Assembly (NCBI RefSeq): GCF_002736105.1
Contig: NZ_CP024123.1
Span: 984,001-1,048,000, forward strand
Direction: 5' to 3'
Source: Solibacillus sp. R5-41
GTDB lineage: Bacteria; Bacillota; Bacilli; Bacillales_A; Planococcaceae
Length of the DNA: 64,000 bases
The position numbers and the translations under genes are program-made. The notes below the pieces were generated by a model. That model did not search any database. It saw only the letters and a program-made list of their open reading frames with translations, and was not told the DNA's origin. Shown here piece by piece: positions 30,931 through 39,788 of the stretch. Each line of letters begins with the position of its first letter. The stretch's first letter is position 1.

Positions 30931-31090
30931 TCCTACCACTATGATGGCGGGATGAATGCGATTTGACTTTAGATGTGTATTTAAGTCAAATTAAACACAA
31001 TATAGTATTTTTCTATCATGCAATTTTAATGCGCCTAAATGAAAATTATCTTCAAAATCCGGACGCAATTACGCCAAGGTGTAATTTAAT
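30931..31090 (+). repeat. Decayed copy of the dispersed double-hairpin repeat
   Basis: TCCTACCACTATGATGGCGGGATGAATGC at the left resembles the CTCCACTTCTATAAGTGGGxGATGAATGC part of other copies. At the right, ATCCGGACGCAATTACGCCAAGGTGTAATTTAAT matches the terminal hairpin. The middle, including the TCGAGC palindrome, is not recognisable. It fills much of the 341-base gap between rpsO and pnp. TGATACACT at 31141-31149 is a possible extended -10 for pnp. Confidence 0.55.
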
Positions 31091-31206
31091 AAATTAATGA
31101 ATATTTTTAATGAAAAAATTTAGCATAGAAATAGCTTTTTTGATACACTAACTATAGTACATAAAAAGATACGTAAAGTGTTTCAAATAAGAAAGGGGTT
31201 CATTTA

Positions 31207-33318
31207 ATGAACGAAAAAAAGGTCTTTTCGTATGAATGGGCTGGCCGTCCACTAGTAATAGAAGTTGGACAGTTAGCAAAACAAGCAAATGGTGCAGCAC
31301 TTGTGCGCTATGGCGAAACAGCAGTATTATCAACAGCAACAATGTCAAAATCTCCAAAAGCATTAGATTTCTTCCCATTAACAGTAAACTATGAAGAAAA
31401 ACTATACGCAGCTGGTAAAATCCCAGGTGGTTTTATTAAACGTGAAGGACGTCCATCAGAGTCAGCTATTTTAGCCTCTCGTTTAATCGACCGTCCAATC
31501 CGTCCAATGTTCCCAGATGGCTTCCGTAACGAAGTACAAGTTATTTCAATGGTTATGTCAAATGACCAAAACAATCCTTCAGATGTAGCAGCAATGTTTG
31601 GATCTTCATTAGCATTAGCTGTATCTAATATTCCTTTTGACGGACCAATTGCAGGCGTACATGTTGGATATGTTGATGGCGAATTTGTGATCAACCCAAC
31701 AGTAGAGCAAGCTGCAAAATCAACGATCCAATTAACAGTAGCAGGTAATAAAGACGGCATCAACATGGTTGAGGCAGGTGCATTAGAAGTAACAGAAGAA
31801 ATCATGCTTGAAGCAATCATGTTTGGTCATGAAGAAATCAAGAACTTAATCGCTTTCCAAGAAGAAATTGTAGCAGCAGTTGGAAAAGAAAAAGTAGAAG
31901 TGGTACTTTACGAATTAGATGCACAGTTAACAGCGGACATTAAAGCGGCTTGTGAAACAGAAATGAACACTGCGATTCAAACAGTTGAAAAGCATGCACG
32001 TGAAGAAGCGATCAATGTTGTCAAAGAACGCATCATCACTTCTTATGTAGAGCAAGAAGTAACGGACGAAACGATGAAGCAAGTAAAAGGCATTTTAGAT
32101 CAAATGGTCAAAGATGAAGTTCGTCGTTTAATTACGGAAGATAAAGTACGTCCAGATGGTCGTAAATTAGATGAAATTCGTGCACTTTCTTCTGAAGTTG
32201 GTCTATTAGATCGTACACATGGTTCAGCACTATTCACACGTGGTCAAACGCAGGCACTTTCAATCTGTACATTAGGTGCTTTAGGCGATGTGCAAATTAT
32301 TGATGGTCTTGGTGTTGAAGAGTCAAAACGTTGGATGCACCATTATAACTTCCCTCAATTCTCAGTAGGGGAAACAGGTCCAATTCGTGGTCCGGGTCGT
32401 CGTGAAATCGGTCACGGTGCATTAGGTGAGCGCGCATTACTAGCAGTTATTCCAGATGAAGAAACATTCCCATATACAATTCGTTGCGTATCAGAAGTTT
32501 TAGAATCTAACGGTTCAACTTCTCAAGCGTCAATTTGTGCATCAACATTAGCAATGATGGATGCAGGTGTTCCTTTAAAAGCACCGGTAGCAGGAATTGC
32601 GATGGGTCTTATTAAAAAAGACGAGCACTACTCTATTTTAACAGACATTCAAGGTATGGAAGATCACCTTGGTGACATGGACTTTAAAGTTGCAGGTACA
32701 GCTAAAGGTGTAACGGCACTTCAAATGGACATTAAAATTGATGGTTTATCACGCAATATTTTAGAAGAAGCGTTAACACAAGCGAAAATCGGCCGTATGC
32801 ATATTTTACAGTCAATGCTTGCAACATTAACGGAATCACGTACAACGCTTTCAAAATACGCACCAAAAATTACGGTTATTAAAATCAATCCAGATAAAAT
32901 CCGTGATATTATCGGACCTGGTGGTAAACAAATTAATAAAATTATTGACGAAACAGGCGTAAAAATTGATACAGAGCAAGATGGTACAATTTATATCGCT
33001 TCATCAGATGAGTCAATGATTAACCGTGCTCGTGAAATTATTGAATCAATCGTACGTGAAGCAAAAGTTGGCGAATACTACATGTCAACAGTTAAACGTA
33101 TCGAAAAATTCGGTGCATTCTGTGAAATCTTCCCAGGTAAAGATGGTTTACTACACATTTCAGAAATTCAAGAAGAACGTACGAAAGCAGTAGAAGACGT
33201 ATTAAAATTGGGCGATCAATTACTTGTAAAATGTATCGAAATTGACAATCAAGGACGAGTAAACTTATCTCGTAAAATTGTTGTTAAAGAAGAAAAAGAA
33301 CGTGCAGAGCAAGCATAA
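31207..33318 (+). CDS. pnp: Polyribonucleotide nucleotidyltransferase (PNPase)
   Basis: 703 residues with two RNase PH-like domains ([27 protein letters not shown] in the first; [29 protein letters not shown] in the second), a KH domain ([21 protein letters not shown] near 563) and an S1 domain at the C terminus ([19 protein letters not shown]). It degrades RNA 3' to 5' phosphorolytically and is part of the RNA degradation network with RNase Y, also encoded here. GAAAGGGG RBS. Confidence 0.98.
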   Translation: MNEKKVFSYEWAGRPLVIEVGQLAKQANGAALVRYGETAVLSTATMSKSPKALDFFPLTVNYEEKLYAAGKIPGGFIKREGRPSESAILASRLIDRPIRPMFPDGFRNEVQVISMVMSNDQNNPSDVAAMFGSSLALAVSNIPFDGPIAGVHVGYVDGEFVINPTVEQAAKSTIQLTVAGNKDGINMVEAGALEVTEEIMLEAIMFGHEEIKNLIAFQEEIVAAVGKEKVEVVLYELDAQLTADIKAACETEMNTAIQTVEKHAREEAINVVKERIITSYVEQEVTDETMKQVKGILDQMVKDEVRRLITEDKVRPDGRKLDEIRALSSEVGLLDRTHGSALFTRGQTQALSICTLGALGDVQIIDGLGVEESKRWMHHYNFPQFSVGETGPIRGPGRREIGHGALGERALLAVIPDEETFPYTIRCVSEVLESNGSTSQASICASTLAMMDAGVPLKAPVAGIAMGLIKKDEHYSILTDIQGMEDHLGDMDFKVAGTAKGVTALQMDIKIDGLSRNILEEALTQAKIGRMHILQSMLATLTESRTTLSKYAPKITVIKINPDKIRDIIGPGGKQINKIIDETGVKIDTEQDGTIYIASSDESMINRAREIIESIVREAKVGEYYMSTVKRIEKFGAFCEIFPGKDGLLHISEIQEERTKAVEDVLKLGDQLLVKCIEIDNQGRVNLSRKIVVKEEKERAEQA

Positions 33319-33350
33319 TTCACTTCAAATGAATGAGTAATGAGCTTTAT

Positions 33351-33386
33351 AAATGCCATTTTGACGAAAATCAAAATGGCATTTTT
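33351..33386 (+). terminator. Intrinsic terminator after pnp
   Basis: AAATGCCATTTTGA and TCAAAATGGCATTTTT form a perfect stem of about 13 bp around CGAAAA with a T-run. Confidence 0.88.
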
Positions 33387-33461
33387 GCATATAAGCTCGC
33401 ATATTTACATTGTATAAAAACGATATTTCAATTAATGATGATTATTAGATAGGAGAATTTC

Positions 33462-34688
33462 ATGGTACAAGTACTTACATGTCAAAATGGTGTACGCATT
33501 GTGGCTGAGCAAATGCCAGATGTGCGTTCTTTATCAGTTGGGATTTGGGTCAATGCCGGCTCACGCTATGAAACCATTGAAGAAAATGGCATTACGCATT
33601 TTATTGAACACATGCTATTTAAAGGAACAAAAAATCGAACAGCTCGTCAAATTGCTGTAGAATTTGACCGTATTGGTGGTGAAATCAATGCGTTCACATC
33701 AAAAGAGCATACTTGTTATTTTGCTAAAGTATTAGACCATCACGCGGAACTCGCAGTGGAAATTTTAGCAGATATGTTTTTCAATTCACTATTTAGTGAA
33801 GAAGATATCGGACGTGAACGTCAAGTTGTTCTCGAAGAAATTTATATGAGTGAAGATGATCCAGCAGATGATGTACATGAAAAGCTATGGTCCGTCATGT
33901 ATCCAAATGATGCACTAGGGCGCCCGATTTTAGGGACACCTGAAACGTTGGCAACATTTAATGAGACGATGATTCGTAGGTATTTGGCAAAGCATTATGG
34001 TCCTAAAAATGTCGTTATTTCAGTAGCTGGTCATATTACAGATGGTTTAATCGAAGTGATTGAACAATTATTTGGTACGTATTCCGCGAGTGCTGAATCA
34101 GAAGTAGCACAACCTTCGTATCCAGTATTTACGGCAGGCGAAGTTGAAAAAACACGCGATACAGAGCAGGCCCATATCGCCATTTCTTTCCCAGCAATCG
34201 GCGTGAAGGATCCTCAAACATATAGCTTTATCGCGTTAAATAATATTATTGGTGGTAATATGAGCTCACGCCTATTCCAAGATATTCGTGAGGAGCGTGG
34301 GCTAGCGTATTCGGTATTTAGCTATCAATCATGCTATGAAGATGTTGGGGCCTATACGATTTACGCATCCACATCCAAGCAAAACTTAGATACGTTGCAA
34401 CAGCAAATCGATCAAACCTTATTTGATGTGGTCGCAGGTGGCGTAACGGAAATCGAACTTGAAAATGCAAAAGAGCAATTAAAGGGAAGTTTCGTGCTCG
34501 GCTTAGAAGGAACAGAAGAACATATGAATCGTAATGGTGTGAACGAACTAATCCATCAACAGCATCGCTCAGTTGATGAAGTGCTATCAAAAATTGACGC
34601 CATTTCGATGGACACCATTGATGCATTAATTACAAAAATTTTATTAAATGAACCAGCCATTGCGATTATTGGTCCAGAAAATGAATAA
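33462..34688 (+). CDS. mlpA: M16 family zinc protease MlpA (YmxG)
   Basis: 408 residues with the inverted zinc motif HFIEH (His46, Glu49, His50) and the distal acidic motif ERQVVLEEIYMSEDDPAD (Glu125/126). A second, non-catalytic half follows. It belongs to the processing-peptidase-like M16 family, and its place between pnp and the dpa genes matches mlpA/ymxG of B. subtilis. TAGGAGAATTTC RBS. Two further M16 proteins lie at 50057-52627. Confidence 0.93.
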   Translation: MVQVLTCQNGVRIVAEQMPDVRSLSVGIWVNAGSRYETIEENGITHFIEHMLFKGTKNRTARQIAVEFDRIGGEINAFTSKEHTCYFAKVLDHHAELAVEILADMFFNSLFSEEDIGRERQVVLEEIYMSEDDPADDVHEKLWSVMYPNDALGRPILGTPETLATFNETMIRRYLAKHYGPKNVVISVAGHITDGLIEVIEQLFGTYSASAESEVAQPSYPVFTAGEVEKTRDTEQAHIAISFPAIGVKDPQTYSFIALNNIIGGNMSSRLFQDIREERGLAYSVFSYQSCYEDVGAYTIYASTSKQNLDTLQQQIDQTLFDVVAGGVTEIELENAKEQLKGSFVLGLEGTEEHMNRNGVNELIHQQHRSVDEVLSKIDAISMDTIDALITKILLNEPAIAIIGPENE

Positions 34689-34691
34689 ACA

Positions 34692-34731
34692 ACGAATCGG
34701 AGTTTTTGGCTAAACTCTGATTCGTTTTTTT
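34692..34731. terminator. Bidirectional terminator between mlpA and the minus-strand island
   Basis: ACGAATCGGAGTTT and AAACTCTGATTCGT pair over about 14 positions (one wobble) with a T-run on the + strand. On the minus strand the stem directly follows the original stop of the broken ABC ATPase gene, so it may serve converging transcripts. Confidence 0.75.
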
Positions 34732-35330
34732 ATAACTCTGCTTGTTCAAACTTTGTGATGGCAGATTGGCAAAGCTTGTAATGGCATGTTCATCATTTTC
34801 CATAAATTGTTGTAAGAGTTCTAGCACTTCATCACGTACAATCGGGTCAAGCCCGCTCGTTGGCTCATTTAATAACAGAAGTTTCGGGTGATAGGACAAG
34901 GCTAAAATAAGGCCTAATTTCATTTACGTGCCGCGTGACATCGTTTTCACTTTATCGAATTTAGGCACATCTAATTGGTCTACTAGGCGGTAAAAATAAT
35001 CGCAATTCCAAGTCGAATAAACTTTCGAATAAATGTTATTTAGTTCTTTGACCGTTAAATTATTAGGTACGTGAAGTTCATCAAATACAACACCGATTTG
35101 AGCTTTTAAAGCGATTTCATGTAAAAGATGGTCTTTGCCGAAAATAAGAATTTCTCCAGCTTGTTTTTTGAGTAAATTTAAATTGAGCTTGATAGTCGTC
35201 GACTTTCCGGCACCATTTTGGCCGATGAATCCTGCAATTGTCCCACATGCTACCGTAAACGAAACATCATTTAAACGAAAACTTTTAAGTGCTTTGAAAC
35301 ATGTTTTACCTAGATTGCGTTCATCATCAT
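34730..35330 (-). pseudogene. Broken ABC transporter ATPase (YtrB/YhcG type)
   Basis: Read on the minus strand, the frames together spell an ABC ATPase. The N terminus is MMMNAI-stop-VKHVSKHLK, then a one-base frame change, then FRLNDVSF, Walker A (GFIGQNGAGKST), SRGT-stop-MKLGLILAL and Walker B (LLLLNEPTSGLDP). Lesions seen: TAG at 35310-35312, a frameshift near 35285-35295, TAA at 34924-34926, and a C-terminal deletion and frameshift after DEHAIT. The apparent original stop is TAA at 34730-34732. Its ATG overlaps the GntR stop by four bases. No permease gene remains. Confidence 0.88.
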
Positions 35331-35698
35331 TCCTCCAATAATAGGCTTAGTAATTCAAACAATTCCTCCGACTGGATATTTGCTACTTTTGCGATTGACA
35401 CAGCTTTTGTCAAATGTCCTTCAATTTGATTGACCAACTCTTCACGCAAAAAATCCTGATTGCGCTGTGAGACAAAGCTGCCTTTCCCTGCAACGGTTTC
35501 GATAAAGCCGTCCCGCTCTAATTCGGAATAGGCTCGTTTTGTTGTCATGACGCTAATTTTTAATTCAATAGCCAATGCCCGTATCGAAGGTAGTACATTA
35601 CCCGCAACGAGCGCACCAGTTAAAATGGCTTGCTTCAGTTGTTCTGTAATTTGCTCGTAAATCGGCTGGTTGCTCGCATTGCTCAATTTTATAAACAT
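35327..35698 (-). CDS. GntR-family regulator, YtrA subfamily
   Basis: 123 residues. The N-terminal winged helix (PIYEQITEQLKQAILTGALVAGNVLPSIRALAIEL) is typical of GntR proteins. The short C-terminal tail without an effector domain marks the YtrA subfamily, which usually represses a linked ABC transporter operon. The minus-strand RBS GAGGTGG precedes the ATG. A perfect inverted repeat at 35724-35750 upstream is the likely operator. The reading frame is intact although the partner ATPase gene is broken. Confidence 0.88.
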   Translation of the reverse strand: MFIKLSNASNQPIYEQITEQLKQAILTGALVAGNVLPSIRALAIELKISVMTTKRAYSELERDGFIETVAGKGSFVSQRNQDFLREELVNQIEGHLTKAVSIAKVANIQSEELFELLSLLLEE

Positions 35699-35723
35699 GT
35701 ATCAAATCCACCTCACTCGGCTT

Positions 35724-35750
35724 AACTGTATATGTACAGTATATACAGTT
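35724..35750 (-). promoter_or_regulatory. Candidate YtrA-type operator
   Basis: Perfect 10-bp arms AACTGTATAT and ATATACAGTT flank the 7-base spacer GTACAGT. YtrA-type regulators bind TGTATA...TATACA sites. It lies 26 bases upstream of the GntR start and could cover its promoter (TATACT on the minus strand), which fits autorepression. Confidence 0.7.
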
Positions 35751-35792
35751 GGAACGTGGAATTGTCTAATAGAAATTTTAAATCCAAGTCCG

Positions 35793-35821
35793 CACAATCA
35801 AAACTTTCAATGCATATAGTA
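35793..35821 (+). promoter_or_regulatory. Sigma-K-type sporulation promoter for ymxH-dpaA-dpaB
   Basis: CATATAGTA (35813-35821) matches the CATAnnnTA -10 of mother-cell sigma factors. AC (35794-35795) lies 17 bases upstream, as in the sigma-K consensus. The dpa operon is sigma-K-controlled in B. subtilis, so location and motif agree. Confidence 0.6.
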
Positions 35822-35851
35822 ATCATAAGCTCATTGAAGAGGAGGTTGAGG

Positions 35852-36121
35852 ATGCTATTATCTGAGCTTGCTGAAAAGGAATTAATCGAAATGGAAAAGG
35901 GGATTCGCTATGGTTTTTTAGCGGAGACGGAATGTATTTTTGATCCAAAGACGGGGAAAATTATCGGATTTGAAATGCCTGCACAAATGGTGAAGATGCC
36001 ATTCCAAAAAAAGAAAACCCCTACGATTAAATATATTCCATGGGAAGAAATTTTGTTAATTGGCGAGGATCGTATTTTATTTCAAAAAACTACTTCATCG
36101 ATTGACCATCCAACCGAATGA
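35852..36121 (+). CDS. ymxH: YmxH/YlmC-family PRC-barrel sporulation protein
   Basis: 89 residues from ATG 35852 with GAGGAGGTTGAG just ahead; the longer open frame upstream lacks an RBS. MLLSELAEKELIEMEKGIRYGFLAETECIFDPKTGKIIGF is typical of the PRC-barrel YlmC/YmxH family. The biochemical role is not known. It precedes the dipicolinate synthase genes as in Bacillus, and its stop overlaps the dpaA ATG by four bases, so co-expression in the mother cell is likely. Confidence 0.85.
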   Translation: MLLSELAEKELIEMEKGIRYGFLAETECIFDPKTGKIIGFEMPAQMVKMPFQKKKTPTIKYIPWEEILLIGEDRILFQKTTSSIDHPTE

Positions 36122-36894
36122 CAGAACGTTGGCTGATTGTTGGAACTGATGAACGTATGAAATTGCTCGCGAAGGAATTAACTGATAATCAACGTACGGT
36201 GTATTACAAGTGCACAAATAAGTGGGATGACGCCTTAAATAAGGCCGCACTTGAATTCCATCCAACGATACTGGTGTTACCAATCCAGCCATTAAAAATT
36301 GAAGTCGCTGAATTATTTGGTATCAATCAAGTCCTCATTTTTGCAGGTCGTTTAGATGAACAATGGAATGAAAATTTGCGAAATACAAAACCTGTTTATT
36401 ATTTGCAAAATGAAGCTTTTATTTGGAAAAATGCTGCACTTACCGCAGAAGGGTTTTTAGCCCACATTTATCAGCAACGGGTAAGTGTTCAACGTAAAAA
36501 AATTATTATTACAGGCTTTGGTCGAGTGGCAAAAATCCTCGCATTGTTTTTAAGTCGTATGCATGCCGATATTCATATAGCTGTAAACTCGGAAACACAA
36601 TGTGCCGAGGCGATTGCGTATGGCTATACAGGAATTCATTTAGATAAGAAAAATCAATGTACAGCCGATATGATCATTAATACAATTCCAGATGCTTGGT
36701 TGACAAAAGAGTATACACAATTCATTGAATGTCCGATTTATGATATAGCATCTGCACCGGGATGCTTGAAAGAACTCACATTATCACAATACGAGTTGTT
36801 GCCAGCATTACCTGGGAAATACTTTCCGCAAGCAGCAGCTAAAATCATGTATGAAACGATGCTCGAGCTCATTAGGAGGGAAAGAAATGCTTGA
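36118..36894 (+). CDS. dpaA: Dipicolinate synthase subunit A
   Basis: 258 residues. A central dinucleotide-binding segment (IIITGFGRVAKILALFLSRM) and the C-terminal ALPGKYFPQAAAKIMYETM match SpoVFA/DpaA. With DpaB it oxidises dihydrodipicolinate pathway intermediates to dipicolinic acid for the spore core. It is about 40 residues shorter than I remember for B. subtilis DpaA, mostly in the N-terminal half. The start overlaps ymxH and the end overlaps dpaB by eight bases. Confidence 0.88.
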   Translation: MTERWLIVGTDERMKLLAKELTDNQRTVYYKCTNKWDDALNKAALEFHPTILVLPIQPLKIEVAELFGINQVLIFAGRLDEQWNENLRNTKPVYYLQNEAFIWKNAALTAEGFLAHIYQQRVSVQRKKIIITGFGRVAKILALFLSRMHADIHIAVNSETQCAEAIAYGYTGIHLDKKNQCTADMIINTIPDAWLTKEYTQFIECPIYDIASAPGCLKELTLSQYELLPALPGKYFPQAAAKIMYETMLELIRRERNA

Positions 36895-37477
36895 AGGAAA
36901 GCGAATAGGACTTGGAATAACGGCTTCACATTGTACGTATGAGGAGGTTGTCCCTAAAATCCAGCAATTTCGTGATGCAGGGGCAACCGTCGTACCAATC
37001 ATTACCCCTTCTGTATTACATGCGGCAACCCGATTTGGTACAGGGGAGGAATGGATTGAAAAAATTGAAGCTTTAGCGGGAGAAAAAGTAGTAAGTTCCA
37101 TTGTAGAAGCAGAGCCATTTGGTCCGAAAAATCCACTCGACTGCATGGTTATTGCACCGATGACGGGAAATTCAATAAGTAAATTTGCCAATGCTGCTAC
37201 GGATAGTGCTGTTTTAATGGCAGCGAAGGCGACGTTACGAAACGGTTCACCTGTTGTTCTTGGTATTTCAACGAATGATGCTCTTGGATTAAACGGGATG
37301 AATTTAATGAAATTAATGAATGCAAAAAACATTTATTTTATTCCATTTGGCCAGGATGATCCGATTTTGAAACCGACGTCGCTAATAGCGGATTTCACAA
37401 AAATGCTCGAAACTGTGGAGTATTCGCTCGCTCATAAAAAACAGGTTCAGCCAATATTTATACAATTTTTTAAATAA
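36887..37477 (+). CDS. dpaB: Dipicolinate synthase subunit B (flavoprotein)
   Basis: 196 residues from ATG 36887, with AGGAGGG in the end of dpaA as RBS. The protein starts MLEGKRIGLGITASHCTYEEV and has the flavoprotein-family segment VIAPMTGNSISKFANAATDSAVLMAAKATLRN, as in SpoVFB. It overlaps dpaA by eight bases, consistent with a stoichiometric two-subunit enzyme. Made in the mother cell if the sigma-K promoter upstream is real. Confidence 0.93.
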   Translation: MLEGKRIGLGITASHCTYEEVVPKIQQFRDAGATVVPIITPSVLHAATRFGTGEEWIEKIEALAGEKVVSSIVEAEPFGPKNPLDCMVIAPMTGNSISKFANAATDSAVLMAAKATLRNGSPVVLGISTNDALGLNGMNLMKLMNAKNIYFIPFGQDDPILKPTSLIADFTKMLETVEYSLAHKKQVQPIFIQFFK

Positions 37478-37508
37478 TCAAATAAACTCACACAATTGAA
37501 ATTATTTA

Positions 37509-37517
37509 TGATACAAT
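37509..37517 (+). promoter_or_regulatory. Extended -10 promoter of asd-dapA
   Basis: TGATACAAT (37509-37517) fits an extended -10. No clear -35 is seen at standard spacing. It would serve asd and dapA independently of the sporulation operon. I see no lysine riboswitch in the 82-base gap. Confidence 0.4.
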
Positions 37518-37559
37518 ATCCAACATTATGTATCTAGTTTAATTTAGGAGAGATGAGAA

Positions 37560-38600
37560 ATGACAAAACAATTAACAGTTGCAGTAGTTGGAGCAACAGG
37601 GGCAGTAGGTTCAAAAATGATGGAGAAACTTATTGAGCGTAAGTTTCCGATTAAACATATAAAGTTTTTAGCTTCAGCACGTTCGGCAGGGAAGTCTATC
37701 GAATTTAATGGCCAGACGTATACAATTGAAGAAGCAACACCAGAAAGCTTTGAAGGTGTGAATGTTGCTTTATTCTCAGCAGGTGGTTCCGTTTCAGAAA
37801 AACTTGCGCCAGAAGCAGCGAAACGAGGGGCAATTGTAATAGACAATACGAGTCATTTCCGCATGGATCCAGAAGTGCCGCTAGTCGTGCCAGAAGTAAA
37901 TCGCCATGTGCTAAAAAATATTCCAAAAGGGATTATTGCCAACCCGAACTGTTCAACAATTCAAATGGTAGCAGCACTTCAACCGATCCGTGAAAAATTT
38001 GGTTTAACAAAAGTAATCGTTTCAACTTATCAAGCAGTATCAGGCTCTGGAATTGCAGCAATTGATGAGTTACGTGAACAAAGTGCGCAGTGGGAAGCTG
38101 GTAAAAATGTGGAAGCGAACGTTCTTCCCGTTAAATCAGATGTAAAACATTATCCAATTGCACGTAATGTTATCCCACAAATTGATAAGTTCACGAATAA
38201 CGGATTTACATATGAAGAAATGAAAATGATTAATGAAACGAAAAAAATTATGGAAGCACCAGAATTGAGTGTCGCAGCAACTTGTGTGCGTGTTCCTGTC
38301 GTATCTGGTCACTCAGAATCGGTTTATATCGAGTTAGAACAGGAAGCGACTGTGCAAGACATTTTTGCGGCATTACAAGACGCACCAGGCATTGTTTTAC
38401 AAGATGATATTACGCAACAATTGTATCCTATGCCTCTTTATGCTGAAAATGAAGATCCAACTTTTGTAGGTAGAATTCGCCAAGATTTAGATAATAAAAA
38501 AGGCTTCCACCTATGGATTGTTGCAGACAACTTATTGAAGGGTGCGGCATTAAATTCTATTCAAATAGCTGAAGCAATGTTAGAGGATAACTTACTATAA
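37560..38600 (+). CDS. asd: Aspartate-semialdehyde dehydrogenase
   Basis: 346 residues with the NADP-binding GATGAVGSKM at the N terminus and the catalytic Cys131 in ANPNCSTIQM. It converts aspartyl phosphate to aspartate semialdehyde, the branch point to lysine, DAP, threonine, methionine and dipicolinate. It lies between dpaB and dapA. TTTAGGAGAGATG RBS. Confidence 0.97.
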   Translation: MTKQLTVAVVGATGAVGSKMMEKLIERKFPIKHIKFLASARSAGKSIEFNGQTYTIEEATPESFEGVNVALFSAGGSVSEKLAPEAAKRGAIVIDNTSHFRMDPEVPLVVPEVNRHVLKNIPKGIIANPNCSTIQMVAALQPIREKFGLTKVIVSTYQAVSGSGIAAIDELREQSAQWEAGKNVEANVLPVKSDVKHYPIARNVIPQIDKFTNNGFTYEEMKMINETKKIMEAPELSVAATCVRVPVVSGHSESVYIELEQEATVQDIFAALQDAPGIVLQDDITQQLYPMPLYAENEDPTFVGRIRQDLDNKKGFHLWIVADNLLKGAALNSIQIAEAMLEDNLL

Positions 38601-38616
38601 GAGGGGTGTATTTTAC

Positions 38617-39531
38617 ATGGATTTTGGTCGTATCGGAACGGCTATGATTACGCCGTTCACGAAAGATGGCGCCATCAATTATAAAGAGTTAGAACGCATT
38701 ATTAATTTTTTAATAGAGAACGGAACCGATGCCATTGTTGCTTGCGGTACAACTTCTGAAAATCCGACGATGTCTACGGAAGAAAAGATTGAAGTTGTTC
38801 GTTTTACAGTAGAAAAAGTGGCAGGGCGTGTGCCAGTCATTGCGGGTACAGGAGATAATGAGACGGCCTATTCAATCGCCATGACGCATAGAGCAGAAGA
38901 GAATGGCGCAGATGGAATCATGCTCGTAACACCATATTACAATAAGCCAAATCAACGCGGCATGCATGCTCACTTTGAGACAATCGCTAAGGAAACGGCA
39001 CTCCCAATCATGCTTTATAATGTACCAGGACGTACGGGTGCCAATATTTTAGCGGAAACAACGATCGCCTTAAGCAAGGATGTTGAAAATATTGTTTGCA
39101 TTAAAGAAGCGAGCGGTAATTTAGATCAAATGGGCGATATTATTGAAAATGTAAATTCAGATTTCTACGTGTATTCAGGTGATGATGGTTTAACATTACC
39201 ATTACTTGCAATTGGTGGTCGTGGGGTTATTTCAGTCGCTTCGCATGTTGTTGGTAATGATATGCAACAAATGATTCGTGCATTTGAGCAAGGTCGACAT
39301 GAAGAAGCGGCACAAATTCACCGTGCATTATTGCCTTTAGTGCGCGCGTTATTTGCACAACCAAACCCATCGCCAATCAAATATGCAATGACAAAGCTTG
39401 GTTTTGATACATTAGATGTACGCCTACCTATGATGGAAATGCTACCAGAAGAAAAAGCAGCATTCGATCAAATTTGGGATACGTATCAATTAAAAGCAAA
39501 AGAATTCCGTGCTTTACACCAAAAAAAATAA
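38617..39531 (+). CDS. dapA: 4-hydroxy-tetrahydrodipicolinate synthase
   Basis: 304 residues. The Schiff-base Lys163 is in VCIKEASGN, catalytic Tyr134 in MLYNVPGRTGAN, and the substrate motif CGTTSE is near residue 43. It condenses aspartate semialdehyde with pyruvate for DAP, lysine and dipicolinate. It starts 16 bases after asd. In B. subtilis, dapG lies between asd and dapA; here it is absent. Confidence 0.96.
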   Translation: MDFGRIGTAMITPFTKDGAINYKELERIINFLIENGTDAIVACGTTSENPTMSTEEKIEVVRFTVEKVAGRVPVIAGTGDNETAYSIAMTHRAEENGADGIMLVTPYYNKPNQRGMHAHFETIAKETALPIMLYNVPGRTGANILAETTIALSKDVENIVCIKEASGNLDQMGDIIENVNSDFYVYSGDDGLTLPLLAIGGRGVISVASHVVGNDMQQMIRAFEQGRHEEAAQIHRALLPLVRALFAQPNPSPIKYAMTKLGFDTLDVRLPMMEMLPEEKAAFDQIWDTYQLKAKEFRALHQKK

Positions 39532-39544
39532 ACTAAAAGAACAA

Positions 39545-39586
39545 AAAATGGCGTTTTGACAATATGTCGAAATGCCGTTTTTTTTT
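39545..39586 (+). terminator. Intrinsic terminator after dapA
   Basis: AAAAATGGCGTTTTGACA and TGTCGAAATGCCGTTTTT pair over about 18 positions with several wobbles, followed by a long T-run. Confidence 0.8.
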
Positions 39587-39713
39587 ATTAAAGCATATTA
39601 TCGCTCTTCATTTAAAGACTTGTTTAATAAAATACCCAAAAGTATCAAATGAGAAAAAGAGGTTGGAAAGGAATGACGAAATTACATTCAATTAGAAATT
39701 CACTTTTTTTTAT

Positions 39714-39742
39714 TTGTGCTCTCGTCATTCTCACCGTATAAT
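39714..39742 (+). promoter_or_regulatory. Promoter of rnjB
   Basis: TTGTGC (39714-39719), 17-base spacer, TATAAT (39737-39742), 47 bases before the rnjB start. Confidence 0.65.
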
Positions 39743-39788
39743 GAAATTTAAGTGGTTGCTGTTCGGAACAATTTAGGAGGAAAAAAAA

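Noticed and set aside
34666-34923. Minus-strand frame taken as an independent small ABC protein
   Set aside because: It is only the Walker B fragment of the broken ATPase, bounded upstream by the nonsense codon at 34924-34926, and it ends out of frame in the terminator.
37478-37559. Lysine riboswitch ahead of asd-dapA
   Set aside because: The gap is only 82 bases, too short for the aptamer, and shows no matching structure.
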